DNA of 64,000 bases. Origin: Alcanivorax sp. S6407 (GTDB lineage: Bacteria; Pseudomonadota; Gammaproteobacteria; Pseudomonadales; Alcanivoracaceae). The stretch lies in assembly GCF_023016115.1 (NCBI RefSeq), contig NZ_JALKBH010000009.1:49210-113209 (forward strand), in the 5' to 3' direction. Below the pieces are notes generated by a model. It had not been told where the DNA came from. It was given only the letters and a program-made list of their open reading frames with translations, and did not search any database. Made by a program: the position numbers and the translations under genes. Within the stretch, counting starts at the first letter, position 1. Every line of letters begins with the position of its first letter. Positions 10,806-18,938 of the stretch are shown here, piece after piece.

Positions 10806-11123
10806 TCAGGAAGCCTTGAGCATGGCCTCACAGATCTGGTCGATGATCGGCTCGGCACCATCCAGACGCCCCTCAAAGCCCTGCACCCCCAGGCGGGTGG
10901 CACAATCCGGACAGAGAATGGTAAACACCAGTTCACCACCCTGGCTGGGTGCCGGCAACACCGCCCACTGCTCCTGGCGGGCACGCTGGCCGATCCGGTG
11001 GTAATAATCGAGGTTAATCTGCCCGCCCGGCTCAAAATCGAACGTGGTGGGGCAGCGGCTGCAATTGAGCCACATGTCGTACAACGCCGCAGCGTCGTAG
11101 GGATCCCTTGAATCGAATGCCAT
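10806..11123 (-). CDS. Small protein with two CxxC motifs, putative zinc ribbon
   Basis: A 105-residue soluble protein with CSRC near residue 21 and CPDC near 71. The paired CxxC knuckles about 50 residues apart suggest one zinc site in a ribbon-like fold. I do not recognise the family. The start ATG at 11123 has AGGAGG 5 bases upstream; the GTG two codons earlier would place the site too close. It precedes the nitroreductase gene with a gap of about 120 bases and could share its transcript. Function unknown. Confidence 0.65.
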   Translation of the reverse strand: MAFDSRDPYDAAALYDMWLNCSRCPTTFDFEPGGQINLDYYHRIGQRARQEQWAVLPAPSQGGELVFTILCPDCATRLGVQGFEGRLDGAEPIIDQICEAMLKAS

Positions 11124-11238
11124 TGCCACCTCCTGACTTGTGGCTCGCCTTCTTCCATGCGAGGGCGCACTCTTTAGACTGCCCTCTTATAGGGCATTCA
11201 CGGGGCAAAACCCGTGACTCCAGTCACACTATAGCAGC

Positions 11239-11871
11239 TTATAGCCGTTCGCCTGAAGCCATGGCCCGGCCACCCAATACCAGCATCTGAAGCTGCAGCC
11301 GAGCATGCTCCGCCAGCACCCTGCGGGCAGCGGCACTGCTGTCGAGCATGGAAATCCCGGAACCAAACATGATCGCAATGGCCGCCTCTGCTTCCTGCTC
11401 TGCCGGCACCCCGACACCGCCCCGGGCCGCTACCGCCTGACGCACATCCTCGGCCAGCTCATCCACCAGCAGCTGCAACTCACGCTGGATACGCAACCGA
11501 TAACGATCATGGCTGCCCAGACGCTGCTGCACCAATAGACGAAAGTCGTTGCCATGCTCATTGAGGTAGCGCACAAAGCGAGACACGAGTTCATCCACCG
11601 CCTGGGCGGGGCCGATTTCGATCATGCTGCGACGCTCGTACTCCATGGCCGAACGAAGCCGGAAACAGCACGAGTCAATCAATGCCAGACCCAGTGCATC
11701 CATGTCAGGGAAGTGGTTATAAATGGAAGTGGCCGCCAGCCCGCATTCCCGCGCCACTTCCCTCAGGCCCAGGCTGTCCAGGCCGCGCCCACCCTCCATC
11801 AGGGTGCGCGCCGCCGCCAGGATTCGCTCCCGGGTTTGCCGCTTCTGGCGTTGCCGCACTGTCTCTGCCAT
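11239..11871 (-). CDS. TetR-family regulator, FabR-like
   Basis: A 210-residue one-domain repressor of the TetR family with an N-terminal helix-turn-helix (SLGLREVARECGLAATSIYNHF, about residues 32-53). The whole length resembles FabR: FPDMDALGLALIDSCCFRLR, then NDFRLLVQQRLGSHDRYR and IQRELQLLVDELAEDV match its ligand domain. FabR-type proteins sense the unsaturated/saturated acyl-thioester ratio and repress fatty-acid genes. It is divergent from a fatty acyl-CoA reductase gene, and two CTAACA/TGTTAG inverted repeats lie between them. The start at 11871 is preferred because the first operator lies just upstream at 11882-11895; the ORF could begin at 11910. Neither start has a strong ribosome site. 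Confidence 0.85.
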   Translation of the reverse strand: MAETVRQRQKRQTRERILAAARTLMEGGRGLDSLGLREVARECGLAATSIYNHFPDMDALGLALIDSCCFRLRSAMEYERRSMIEIGPAQAVDELVSRFVRYLNEHGNDFRLLVQQRLGSHDRYRLRIQRELQLLVDELAEDVRQAVAARGGVGVPAEQEAEAAIAIMFGSGISMLDSSAAARRVLAEHARLQLQMLVLGGRAMASGERL

Positions 11872-11881
11872 AACCGTACCA

Positions 11882-11895
11882 CTAACAACTGTTAG
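11882..11895. promoter_or_regulatory. Operator candidate, CTAACA-AC-TGTTAG
   Basis: A perfect 6+6 inverted repeat with a 2-base spacer, 10 bases upstream of the preferred start of the FabR-like regulator. The same half-sites recur at 11968-11995, which suggests autoregulation by that regulator. Confidence 0.55.
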
Positions 11896-11955
11896 GTTTA
11901 ATAATCCCATGAAATAGGTTCATATGGCAACTACAAGCCGGTTACAAAACAACCT

Positions 11956-11995
11956 TTGACAAACAAGTGTTAGCTGAACGAGAATTCGCCTAACA
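11956..11995 (+). promoter_or_regulatory. Promoter of the acyl-CoA reductase gene with overlapping inverted repeat
   Basis: TTGACA at 11956-11961 is a consensus -35; GAGAAT at 11980-11985 is a weak -10 at 18 bases. TGTTAG (11968-11973) and CTAACA (11990-11995) bracket the -10, so a TetR-type dimer bound here would block transcription. Confidence 0.55.
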
Positions 11996-12131
11996 AATGT
12001 AAGGCGGGATAATTTGTCACCCGCAGCATTGGCGGCGCATTATCTGAGGAGCCTATGAGTGACTCCTCGAGGCGCTACAACACATGACTGCCGGATCAAG
12101 CTGGCAGCAGGGAAGCTACAAGGGGCTTAAC

Positions 12132-14138
12132 ATGAATTACTTCGTTACCGGTGCCACAGGTTTCATCGGCCGTTTTCTGGTTGCTCGTCTCCTCAAGCGT
12201 GAGGATGCCCGCGTTTTTGCGTTGGTGCGCGCCGGCTCGGAATACAAACTGGATGCGCTGCGCCGCCGTCTGGGGGTGGATGCAGATCAGCTGGTGGCCA
12301 TTCATGGCGACATCAATGAGAAGGTACTGGGTGTCAGCAAGCGGGATCTGGATGATCTGACCGGCCAGATCGATCACTTTTTCCATCTGGCAGCCATCTA
12401 TGACCTGACCGCTGACGAGAACAGCCAGCGTTACACCAATATCGAAGGCACCCGGGAAACCCTGAAGCTGGCCGAGAAACTCCAGGCAGGCTGCTTCCAC
12501 CACGTTTCCTCCATTGCCGCCGCCGGCCTATATGACGGCGTATTCAGCGAAGACATGTTCGATGAGGCCACCGGTCTGGATGACCCCTACCTGCTCACCA
12601 AGCATGAATCCGAAGCACTGGTACGCCAGGAAAGCAGCATTCCGTGGCGCATCTACCGCCCATCCATGGTGGTGGGCCACTCCGAAACCGGCGAAATGGA
12701 CAAGGTGGACGGCCCTTACTACCTGTTCAAGTTCATCCAGAAACTGAAAGATGTGCTGCCCAACTGGATGCCGCTGGTGGGCGTGGAAGGTGGCAAGTTC
12801 AACATCGTGCCGGTGGACTTCGTGGCCGATGCCCTGGATCACATCGCCCATCAGGAAGAAGGCAATGGCCAGTGCTTCCATCTCACCGCCGACCGCTCAT
12901 ACAGTCTGGGCGAGATGATGGACGTGATTGCCGGGGCCGCCCAGGCGCCGCGCTGGCCGGTGAAGCTGGATAACAGCCTGTTCAATTCCGTGCCCGGCAT
13001 CGTCAAGAAAGGCGTCAGCGCCATGACCCCGAAGATGGTGCTCAATGCCGCGCTGGAAAACCTGGATATTCCGCCTTCTGCCATGCAGTTCCTGACGTTC
13101 CCCACCGAATACGACAATCGTCGCGCCAGGGCAGCACTGTCAGACAGCGGTATCGAGGCACCGGAACTGCAAGGCTACATCCAGCAACTGTGGGACTTCT
13201 GGGAAAACCATCTGGACCCGGACCGCGGCGAGCGCAAGGATGAACTGCAGCCCCTGCCTACTCTTCCCGAGCGAGTAGAAGGCAAGGTCGTCATGGTCAC
13301 CGGCGCCACCTCCGGCATCGGCAAGGCCACCGCTCTCAAGCTGGCCCGAGCCGGCGCCACCGTACTGGTAGTGGCAAGAACCGCGGAGAAACTCGACGAA
13401 ACCCTGCACGAGATCGACCAGCTGGGCGGAACCGCCCAGGCCTACAGTTGTGACGTCTCCGATCTCAACAGCGTGGATCAACTGGTTCAGAAGGTTATCG
13501 CCGATCACGGCCACGTGGATGTGCTGGTCAACAATGCCGGTCGCTCCATTCGCCGTTCCGTGGTGCATTCCTTCGACCGCTTCCACGATTACGAGCGCAC
13601 CATGCAGCTGAACTACTTCGGTGCCCTGCGACTGATCATGCAGCTGATGCCTGGCATGATCGAGCGCGGCGGTGGCCACGTGATCAACATCTCCAGCATC
13701 GGGGTACTCACCAATGCGCCGCGCTTCTCTGCCTATGTGGCTTCCAAGGCGGCACTGGATGCATTCACCCGTTGCGCCGCCAGTGAGCTGGCCCACGAAG
13801 GGATTCGCTTCACCACCATCAATATGCCGCTGGTGCGCACCCCGATGATCGCGCCCACCAAGATGTACAACCATGTGCCGACCATCAGCCCCACTCAGGC
13901 GGCGGACATGATCTGCGATGCCATCGTGCGCCAGCCCAAGCGCATCGCCACCAACCTGGGGATCATGGGCCAGGTAATGCACTTCCTCACCCCCAAGGTC
14001 ACGGAAACCATCATGAACACGGGTTACAAACTGTTCTCGGATTCCGCCGCAGCCCTGGGCGGCAAGGAAAACACCCCGAAGAAGATCAGCCGCGAACAGG
14101 CTGCCTTCTCCCGGCTGTTCAAGGGGATTCATTGGTAA
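12132..14138 (+). CDS. Fatty acyl-CoA reductase, two fused SDR domains (wax-ester type)
   Basis: A 668-residue fusion. The N-terminal extended SDR domain has TGATGFIG near residue 7 and Y-x-x-x-K in DPYLLTKHESE; the C-terminal classical SDR domain has TGATSGIG near 385, NNAGRSIRRS and YVASKAALD. The architecture, the start MNYFVTGATGFIGRFLV and the end (FKGIHW) closely match the Marinobacter fatty acyl-CoA reductase, which reduces acyl-CoA through the aldehyde to fatty alcohol with NADPH for wax-ester synthesis. The start is set at 12132 because AAGGGG lies 6 bases upstream; a frame 16 codons longer lacks a site. Divergent from a FabR-like regulator, which suggests control by acyl supply. The wax-ester synthase itself is not in the window. 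Confidence 0.9.
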   Translation: MNYFVTGATGFIGRFLVARLLKREDARVFALVRAGSEYKLDALRRRLGVDADQLVAIHGDINEKVLGVSKRDLDDLTGQIDHFFHLAAIYDLTADENSQRYTNIEGTRETLKLAEKLQAGCFHHVSSIAAAGLYDGVFSEDMFDEATGLDDPYLLTKHESEALVRQESSIPWRIYRPSMVVGHSETGEMDKVDGPYYLFKFIQKLKDVLPNWMPLVGVEGGKFNIVPVDFVADALDHIAHQEEGNGQCFHLTADRSYSLGEMMDVIAGAAQAPRWPVKLDNSLFNSVPGIVKKGVSAMTPKMVLNAALENLDIPPSAMQFLTFPTEYDNRRARAALSDSGIEAPELQGYIQQLWDFWENHLDPDRGERKDELQPLPTLPERVEGKVVMVTGATSGIGKATALKLARAGATVLVVARTAEKLDETLHEIDQLGGTAQAYSCDVSDLNSVDQLVQKVIADHGHVDVLVNNAGRSIRRSVVHSFDRFHDYERTMQLNYFGALRLIMQLMPGMIERGGGHVINISSIGVLTNAPRFSAYVASKAALDAFTRCAASELAHEGIRFTTINMPLVRTPMIAPTKMYNHVPTISPTQAADMICDAIVRQPKRIATNLGIMGQVMHFLTPKVTETIMNTGYKLFSDSAAALGGKENTPKKISREQAAFSRLFKGIHW

Positions 14139-14167
14139 GAAGAAACGCTGCACGCATCATGCAACAC

Positions 14168-14199
14168 GCAACACGCAACACGCGCGTGTTGCGTGTTGC
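14168..14199. repeat. 32-bp perfect palindrome in a convergent intergenic region
   Basis: Made of ACACGC/GCGTGT units; the two 16-base arms are exact reverse complements with no spacer. It looks like two copies of the post-terminator repeat joined head to head, one belonging to each of the converging genes. Confidence 0.75.
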
Positions 14200-14214
14200 T
14201 GCTGCGGAGCAGCC

Positions 14215-14243
14215 AAAAGAAAAGGCCCCGCAAGCGGGGCCTT
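14215..14243 (-). terminator. Rho-independent terminator between converging genes
   Basis: Stem AAGGCCCCG (14222-14230), loop CAAG, stem CGGGGCCTT (14235-14243). The CCAAAAGAAAA before it gives a T-rich tract on the minus strand, so it ends minus-strand transcripts best. The rest of 14139-14472 holds repeats and no gene. Confidence 0.75.
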
Positions 14244-14402
14244 AAAATGTTCCGGAGACTACCGGAAGCATACGCAGCGGGACCATGTCCCGCAGCTATA
14301 GTCTCGCGACCACCACTCCCCCGCCTTGATACATATCAGTTTTTTGTCCATTCACCGTCGAGAGACTTGCCGGCCTGTTTCCTGCGGGGATGAAATGACT
14401 GG

Positions 14403-14485
14403 TGCAGGAACGAGTTTCGAGGATCCAAAAACAGGCTTCGAACACTGCAACGGTTTTGCCTTTCGTAACTCTTCACTCGCAACGG
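14403..14485 (-). repeat. Dispersed inverted-repeat element, copy A
   Basis: Read on the plus strand it contains ACGAGTTTCGA near its left end and GGTTTTGCCTTTCGTAACTC...ACTCGCAAC near its right end. The reverse complement of the element at 18631-18730 has the same blocks in the same order. Its right end overlaps the last codons and the stop of the gene 14473-14967. Confidence 0.6.
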
Positions 14486-14967
14486 CTCTTGCTGCCCTGC
14501 GCTGCCAACACGCCCTCCAGCGACGGCGGAGAATAGTCCGGCCCCTTGAGTACCTTGCCACGCTCATCCTTAACAGGTTTGCCGTCCGCCCCCAACTTGC
14601 TCATGTTACTGCGGTGCACTTCCTCACAGGTGGCATCCAGATCAATGCCGAAGGTATGGCCAGCACCGTAGGTCACATAGTTGATATCGGTCAGCGCATC
14701 GGCCACTTCCACCAGATCCACGTCAAACCCCTTGAGCCCCTCCAGCTGCTGCCGGGCCAGGACCAGCGTGTCGAGAAAAGCCTGCTGATCCACATCCGGA
14801 GACTGGCAGGTGGCTTCCGCCAGCTCATGAAACTCCTCCAGCAACAGAGCCAGACGCAACCGCACCGTGCGATCGTCCGGCACTAACGGCAACGGCTCTA
14901 CTGGCAGGGAAAAAGCGCGATGAAACTCGCCAACACGTTGAAAATTACTGCGTTCAGACCGGGCCAT
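14473..14967 (-). CDS. MazG-like / PRA-PH-family NTP pyrophosphohydrolase
   Basis: A 164-residue all-alpha NTP pyrophosphatase of the phosphoribosyl-ATP pyrophosphohydrolase (Cof-associated) family. Metal ligands are visible as EEFHELAEA (about 44-52) and VADALTDINYVTYG (about 88-101), and the family signature EVHRSNMSKLG-x-DGKPV-x-D-x-x-GKVLKGPDY-x-PP is complete. It probably hydrolyses non-canonical nucleoside triphosphates to the monophosphates. Its start overlaps the end of the epoxide hydrolase gene by 14 bases. The last residues (GSKSRCE) and the stop codon lie inside a dispersed repeat, so the native C-terminus seems to have been replaced or trimmed. Confidence 0.85.
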   Translation of the reverse strand: MARSERSNFQRVGEFHRAFSLPVEPLPLVPDDRTVRLRLALLLEEFHELAEATCQSPDVDQQAFLDTLVLARQQLEGLKGFDVDLVEVADALTDINYVTYGAGHTFGIDLDATCEEVHRSNMSKLGADGKPVKDERGKVLKGPDYSPPSLEGVLAAQGSKSRCE

Positions 14968-15925
14968 TCACTTCCTCCAGAAACGCCACAATTTCACGAT
15001 TCACCTCCGATGCCTGCTCCATCTGGATCCAGTGACCGCACTGATCAAGCAGCACAGTGCGCAGATCCGGCACATAATCCGGCATCCGCTGCAGGGCTTT
15101 CTGGTTGAACATCAGCACCGGGTCCTGCAACCCGCCGATAAACAGTACCGGCATGGTCAGCTGCCAGTTGTCGTCATCCCGGCTCTCTTGCCAGGACAAA
15201 TCCATGGCCCGGTACCAGTTGACCGGCCCGGTGAAACCGCTCGCTGCATAGCGCTCGGTGTAATAATCCAGATCTTCGTCACGCATCCAGCGCGGCGGCT
15301 GTTCCGGGGCGCTCATGGAATCCAGCAGACCGGTGTCATTCTCACCCACCCGGTATTCAGCGATGCCATCGGCAGACAGGCTGTGGAAGATTCGGCTCAG
15401 GGAACCACGCACATCCTGTTCAAGCTCCTGCTCGGGCACGCCCGGCTGCTGGAAGTACAGCATGTAGAAGAAATGCTCACCGAACAGGCGTTTCATGGCC
15501 TCGGTGGGCGCCTCCGGGGCGGGGCCACCATAGGGAATAGACATGCCAACCACGGCCGCGACAGTCTGAGGGTATTGCCGTGCCACTTGCCAGGCCAACG
15601 CACAGCCCCAGTCATGGCCGACCAGAATCACCTTCTGGTAACCCAGCGCCTCAACCAGCGATCGCACATCCTCCACCAGCATCGACATCCGGTATGCGTC
15701 CACCGCCTCTGGACCGCCCGTCTGCCCAAAACCCCGCAGGTCGGGAGCCACAGCGTAATAACCGGACTGCGCCAGCATGGGCAACTGGTAGCGCCAGGAG
15801 GCCCAGCATTCCGGGAACCCGTGCAGACACAAAACCAGCGGTTTCCCCGACTCTCCGGCCTCTGCAACGAACATTTCCAGTCCATTGGCGGTTACCTTGC
15901 GTTCTCTTATAAACGCCATACTCAT
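14954..15925 (-). CDS. Epoxide hydrolase-like alpha/beta hydrolase
   Basis: A 323-residue alpha/beta hydrolase. The oxyanion motif HGFPE is at 35-39, the nucleophile Asp105 is in GHDWG (Asp rather than Ser indicates epoxide hydrolase or haloalkane dehalogenase), a charge-relay acid lies in FIGGLQDPVL, and the base is His298 in CGHWIQME. HGFPE and the Tyr-containing cap favour epoxide hydrolase, which opens epoxides to diols through an ester intermediate. There is no signal peptide. The likely start is 15925 or 15919 (two ATGs, one purine-rich site). It overlaps the MazG-like gene, so the two are co-transcribed. The substrate could be an epoxide from alkane or alkene oxidation, by inference. 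Confidence 0.88.
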   Translation of the reverse strand: MSMAFIRERKVTANGLEMFVAEAGESGKPLVLCLHGFPECWASWRYQLPMLAQSGYYAVAPDLRGFGQTGGPEAVDAYRMSMLVEDVRSLVEALGYQKVILVGHDWGCALAWQVARQYPQTVAAVVGMSIPYGGPAPEAPTEAMKRLFGEHFFYMLYFQQPGVPEQELEQDVRGSLSRIFHSLSADGIAEYRVGENDTGLLDSMSAPEQPPRWMRDEDLDYYTERYAASGFTGPVNWYRAMDLSWQESRDDDNWQLTMPVLFIGGLQDPVLMFNQKALQRMPDYVPDLRTVLLDQCGHWIQMEQASEVNREIVAFLEEVNGPV

Positions 15926-16092
15926 TTCCCGGTTTGGGCAGGAGTAAAAACCAATTTACGGCTACTTACCCTGCACGACGAAAATGCTATTGTTAGGATA
16001 CGAAACATGACTTAATTAACATGAATTTGACAGCAAGGCCTGCCACAGGCAAGTCTGCGTCAATCACGTTACGGCAAGAACAGGGATGGACC

Positions 16093-17586
16093 GTGACTGA
16101 CCCGGCCGAACCAAAGCAACCTGCCCGCACCCGCCTCGGCGAGTGGCTGGCTCCCTATGTTCCGGATTACTTCCCGGTAGCATGGAAGTTGGGCCTGTCG
16201 ATTTCCCTGCTGATCCTCTGTGGCATGACAGTACTGGGCACCCTGTTGCTCAATAATCAGCTTAGCCGCATGCGCGACCAGGCCGATACCTTTGGCGTGG
16301 CCATTGCCCAGCAACTGTCCAACACCGCCCGCGAACCCATGCTGGCGGATGACACCTTCCTGCTCAAGGTACAGCTCAACAATCTGACCCGCAGTGAAAG
16401 TGTGCGCGGTGCCGCCCTGTTCGACCGTGAAGGCAACCTTATCGACAAGGCTGGCATCCTGCCGGTGGCAGCCAGCCCGCTGAACGAGCAGGTCAAGCGC
16501 TGGGAACTGCAAAGCGAGCCCGTTACCACCTACTATTCCACTATCAAGGTAGGCGAATCTGCCGCCGGTTATGCCGCCATTTCCCTGTCAGACCGCCCCA
16601 TCATGGCCGCCCGGGAAGCGGTTCAGGAAACCATGATCACCGCAACGCTGATCATGAGCGTGATCGCCATCATTGTCGCCTTCCTGATCAGCCGTCGTCT
16701 GGCCCAGCCAATCCAGGATCTGCTCGCCGCCACCAGCGCCATGCGCAGGGGGGATCTCAACTATCGCATCCAGGACCGCCGCAACGATGAAATCGGCGGC
16801 CTGATCGAGGCCTACAACACCATGGCCCATGGCATGCTCGAAAAGGATCAGGTGGAAAAGGTGTTGCAGCGTTTTGTCAGCCCCTCCGTGGCCCGCAACA
16901 TGATGGCCGACCTGGATCAGGTGCAGCTGGGGGGCCGCGATGTTCAGGCCACGGTGGTGTTTGCCGATATCGTCGGCTTCACACGACTGTCGGAGACCCT
17001 GGAGCCCGAAGCCATCGCTGACATGCTCAATGTCTATTTCGATGCCATTACCACCGCTACCAGCTTCTATCGCGGCACCATCGACAAATACATGGGTGAC
17101 TGCGCCATGATCGTGTTTGGCGTCCCGGAGAAGGACGACGAGCACCTGTTCCATGGCCTGTGCTGCGCGGTGATGATCCAGCGCCTGGTGGAACGGCTTA
17201 ACGAATACCGCCGCGCCCATAACCAGACCACCGTGGAGTTCCGCATCGGCATCAACTCCGGCGCCATGCTGGCCGGTAACCTGGGGTCACGGGATCGCAT
17301 GCAATACACCGTGGTGGGCGATGCCGTTAACCTGGCCTCACGGCTTTCCAACATGGCCGCCGGCAACGAAATCATTGCCGCAGCCCCCCTGCTCGGCAAT
17401 CCCAATATTGGCTCCCGGGTTCGCGCCACGGAATACGGCGCCATGCGCATCCGCGGCAAGTCCGAACCGGTGGGCACTTTCCGAATTGATGGTGTGCATG
17501 CACTGTCCGAAACCCTGATGGAACAGCGTATCGCCCAGTTCCTGGCCAATCTGAATACGGAGCAACAACGTGCACAAGGCGAGTAG
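16093..17586 (+). CDS. Membrane-bound class III adenylate/guanylate cyclase with HAMP domain
   Basis: About 497 residues from a GTG with AGGGA 6 bases upstream. The frame also has an ATG at 16021 that would add 24 residues but has no ribosome site. Order: cytosolic N-terminus, membrane segment (LGLSISLLILCGMTVLGTLLL), periplasmic sensor of about 130 residues, second membrane segment, HAMP (RRLAQPIQDLLAATSAMRRGDL), and class III cyclase domain. Metal-binding Asp residues are in FADIVGFTRLSE and in the GDCAMIVFG hairpin; the transition-state Asn/Arg are in DAVNLASRLSNM. It makes cAMP (or cGMP) in response to a periplasmic signal. The following lipoprotein gene overlaps its 3' end by 17 bases and may be a partner. 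Confidence 0.88.
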   Translation: MTDPAEPKQPARTRLGEWLAPYVPDYFPVAWKLGLSISLLILCGMTVLGTLLLNNQLSRMRDQADTFGVAIAQQLSNTAREPMLADDTFLLKVQLNNLTRSESVRGAALFDREGNLIDKAGILPVAASPLNEQVKRWELQSEPVTTYYSTIKVGESAAGYAAISLSDRPIMAAREAVQETMITATLIMSVIAIIVAFLISRRLAQPIQDLLAATSAMRRGDLNYRIQDRRNDEIGGLIEAYNTMAHGMLEKDQVEKVLQRFVSPSVARNMMADLDQVQLGGRDVQATVVFADIVGFTRLSETLEPEAIADMLNVYFDAITTATSFYRGTIDKYMGDCAMIVFGVPEKDDEHLFHGLCCAVMIQRLVERLNEYRRAHNQTTVEFRIGINSGAMLAGNLGSRDRMQYTVVGDAVNLASRLSNMAAGNEIIAAAPLLGNPNIGSRVRATEYGAMRIRGKSEPVGTFRIDGVHALSETLMEQRIAQFLANLNTEQQRAQGE

Positions 17587-18586
17587 CCTGCTGCTGGCCG
17601 CCTCCGTCCTTGGCGGCTGTGCCAGCCTCGGCAACCCGGAACAGAAAGTCATTGCGGCCCTGGAAGATCAGAATTACGCCCGCGCCATCGAAGTCATCGA
17701 CGACACACCGGAGTCGCACAAGCAGTACGCATTGCTGCAGGAACAGTATGCCGGCATCCTTCAGGCCAGCGACGAGTATCGCCAGCACCTGGTTCAGGAG
17801 GCGGAAGCCTATGGTCGCCATCAGGAATGGGCCAGCGCCTTCGAACTGCTGGAGAGCAACCGTGACAAGGTGGTCGCGCCCTACGCCATTGATGAACTGA
17901 CCGCGACCCTGGCCATTCTGGAAGGCCGCCAGCTCAATGAGCTGTTGGCCGAACGCCGTGCTGAACAGGCCGAAGCCATGCTGGAAAGCACCCAGCTTTC
18001 CGAAACCCTGGCCAAGTTCCGTGACAGCCGCGCGGTGGCCGAAAAGCAGCGACTGGACGAAGAACGCGAGCTTCTGGTGGCCGATCTGAAACGGCTGGGT
18101 GAATATTTCGCTGAGCAGCAAAAATGGATGCAGGCCAGGGATCTGCTGCGCTATGCCCATCAGCTGGCACCGGATCAGGATCCCTCTCCGCAACTGGCCA
18201 AAGCCCAGCAGGTGCTGAACAACGCCGACCAGCGAGCCCGCGCCAAACGCAATCAGGGACTCCAGGCCGAAGCCGAGCAACTGATGGCACGTTACCAGCG
18301 TGATGGCAGCATGGACTCCCTGCTGGCCGCCCGCCGCTTCCTCAATAGGCACAGCAACAACAACGTGCTGGACAAACATCGCGAGCGCCTCGAACAGTGG
18401 TCCCGCCGTCGCTTCAACGAAGAGATGAATACCGGCGAAGCACTCTACGCCCGGGGCCAGTACAAGGAAGCCTACCGGATCTGGAAACAACTGGCGCCGC
18501 TCTACCCCAACGACGAAGAGCTCAACAAGAAACTGGAGCGAAGCCGTCGGGTGCTTTCCAATTTGAAGAGCCTGCAGCAGTCTTAA
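17570..18586 (+). CDS. Helical repeat lipoprotein co-transcribed with the cyclase
   Basis: A 338-residue lipoprotein starting at GTG with GGAG 7 bases upstream. The lipobox LGGC gives lipidated Cys17. The mature part is almost wholly helical, rich in Glu, Gln, Arg and Leu, with TPR-like patterns (EEMNTGEALYARGQYKEAYRIWKQLAPLYPNDEEL near the C-terminus) and coiled-coil stretches in the middle. It overlaps the cyclase gene by 17 bases, so translation is coupled. Being periplasmic, it could bind the cyclase sensor domain; this is inference. I cannot name a family beyond TPR-like lipoprotein. Confidence 0.75.
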   Translation: MHKASSLLLAASVLGGCASLGNPEQKVIAALEDQNYARAIEVIDDTPESHKQYALLQEQYAGILQASDEYRQHLVQEAEAYGRHQEWASAFELLESNRDKVVAPYAIDELTATLAILEGRQLNELLAERRAEQAEAMLESTQLSETLAKFRDSRAVAEKQRLDEERELLVADLKRLGEYFAEQQKWMQARDLLRYAHQLAPDQDPSPQLAKAQQVLNNADQRARAKRNQGLQAEAEQLMARYQRDGSMDSLLAARRFLNRHSNNNVLDKHRERLEQWSRRRFNEEMNTGEALYARGQYKEAYRIWKQLAPLYPNDEELNKKLERSRRVLSNLKSLQQS

Positions 18587-18594
18587 GGAGAGAC

Positions 18595-18624
18595 GCTTCA
18601 CGCATCATGCTGCACGCCTGACGC
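18595..18624 (+). repeat. ACGC/ATGC low-complexity tract after a stop codon
   Basis: ACGCTTCACGCATCATGC followed by TGCACGCCTGACGC begins 9 bases after the lipoprotein stop. A similar tract follows the acyl-CoA reductase stop (14145-14167). Confidence 0.55.
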
Positions 18625-18630
18625 AAAAAG

Positions 18631-18730
18631 ATTCGAGTTGCGAGTACCGAGTTTCGAAAGGCAAAACCTCAAACCTCGCGCTTGGTTGTTGCTTCTTGAT
18701 TTTCGAAACTCGGAACTTGTAACTCGCTTC
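18631..18730 (+). repeat. Dispersed inverted-repeat element, copy B
   Basis: CCGAGTTTCGAAA (18647-18659) and TTTCGAAACTCGG (18701-18713) form a perfect 13-base inverted repeat. The flanks (CGAGTTGCGAGTA on the left, GAACTTGTAACTCG on the right) continue the symmetry imperfectly. The remaining bases to 18886 (GCTACGCTCACCCTTCGGG-type low complexity) hold no gene. Confidence 0.65.
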
Positions 18731-18886
18731 TGGAATCCTTACCTCGCTGCCGCTCGGATCGCGGTAGAACGACCGTTATTCGCTACGCTCACCCTTCGGG
18801 CCGCACTGCGTGCGTTACTCCGCTTCGCTACTTTCCTGCAGCGGCTCCGTAGAAAGCCGGGAATCAAGCGTAGCTCGTAGCTCAGC

Positions 18887-18927
18887 CCCATCAAAAAACG
18901 CGCCACAAGGGCGCGTTTTTTGATGGG
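18887..18927. terminator. Bidirectional rho-independent terminator
   Basis: Stem CCCATCAAAAAACGCGCC (18887-18904), loop ACAAG, stem GGCGCGTTTTTTGATGGG (18910-18927). Six T or A flank the GC core on each strand. It ends the lipoprotein transcript and the minus-strand gspD transcript. Confidence 0.92.
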
Positions 18928-18938
18928 TGGGCGGCTGC

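Noticed and set aside
18740..18870. Possible small RNA or gene remnant in the GCTACGCTCACCCTTCGGG tract
   Set aside because: It is low-complexity filler between a repeat and a terminator with no clear promoter or conserved reading frame.
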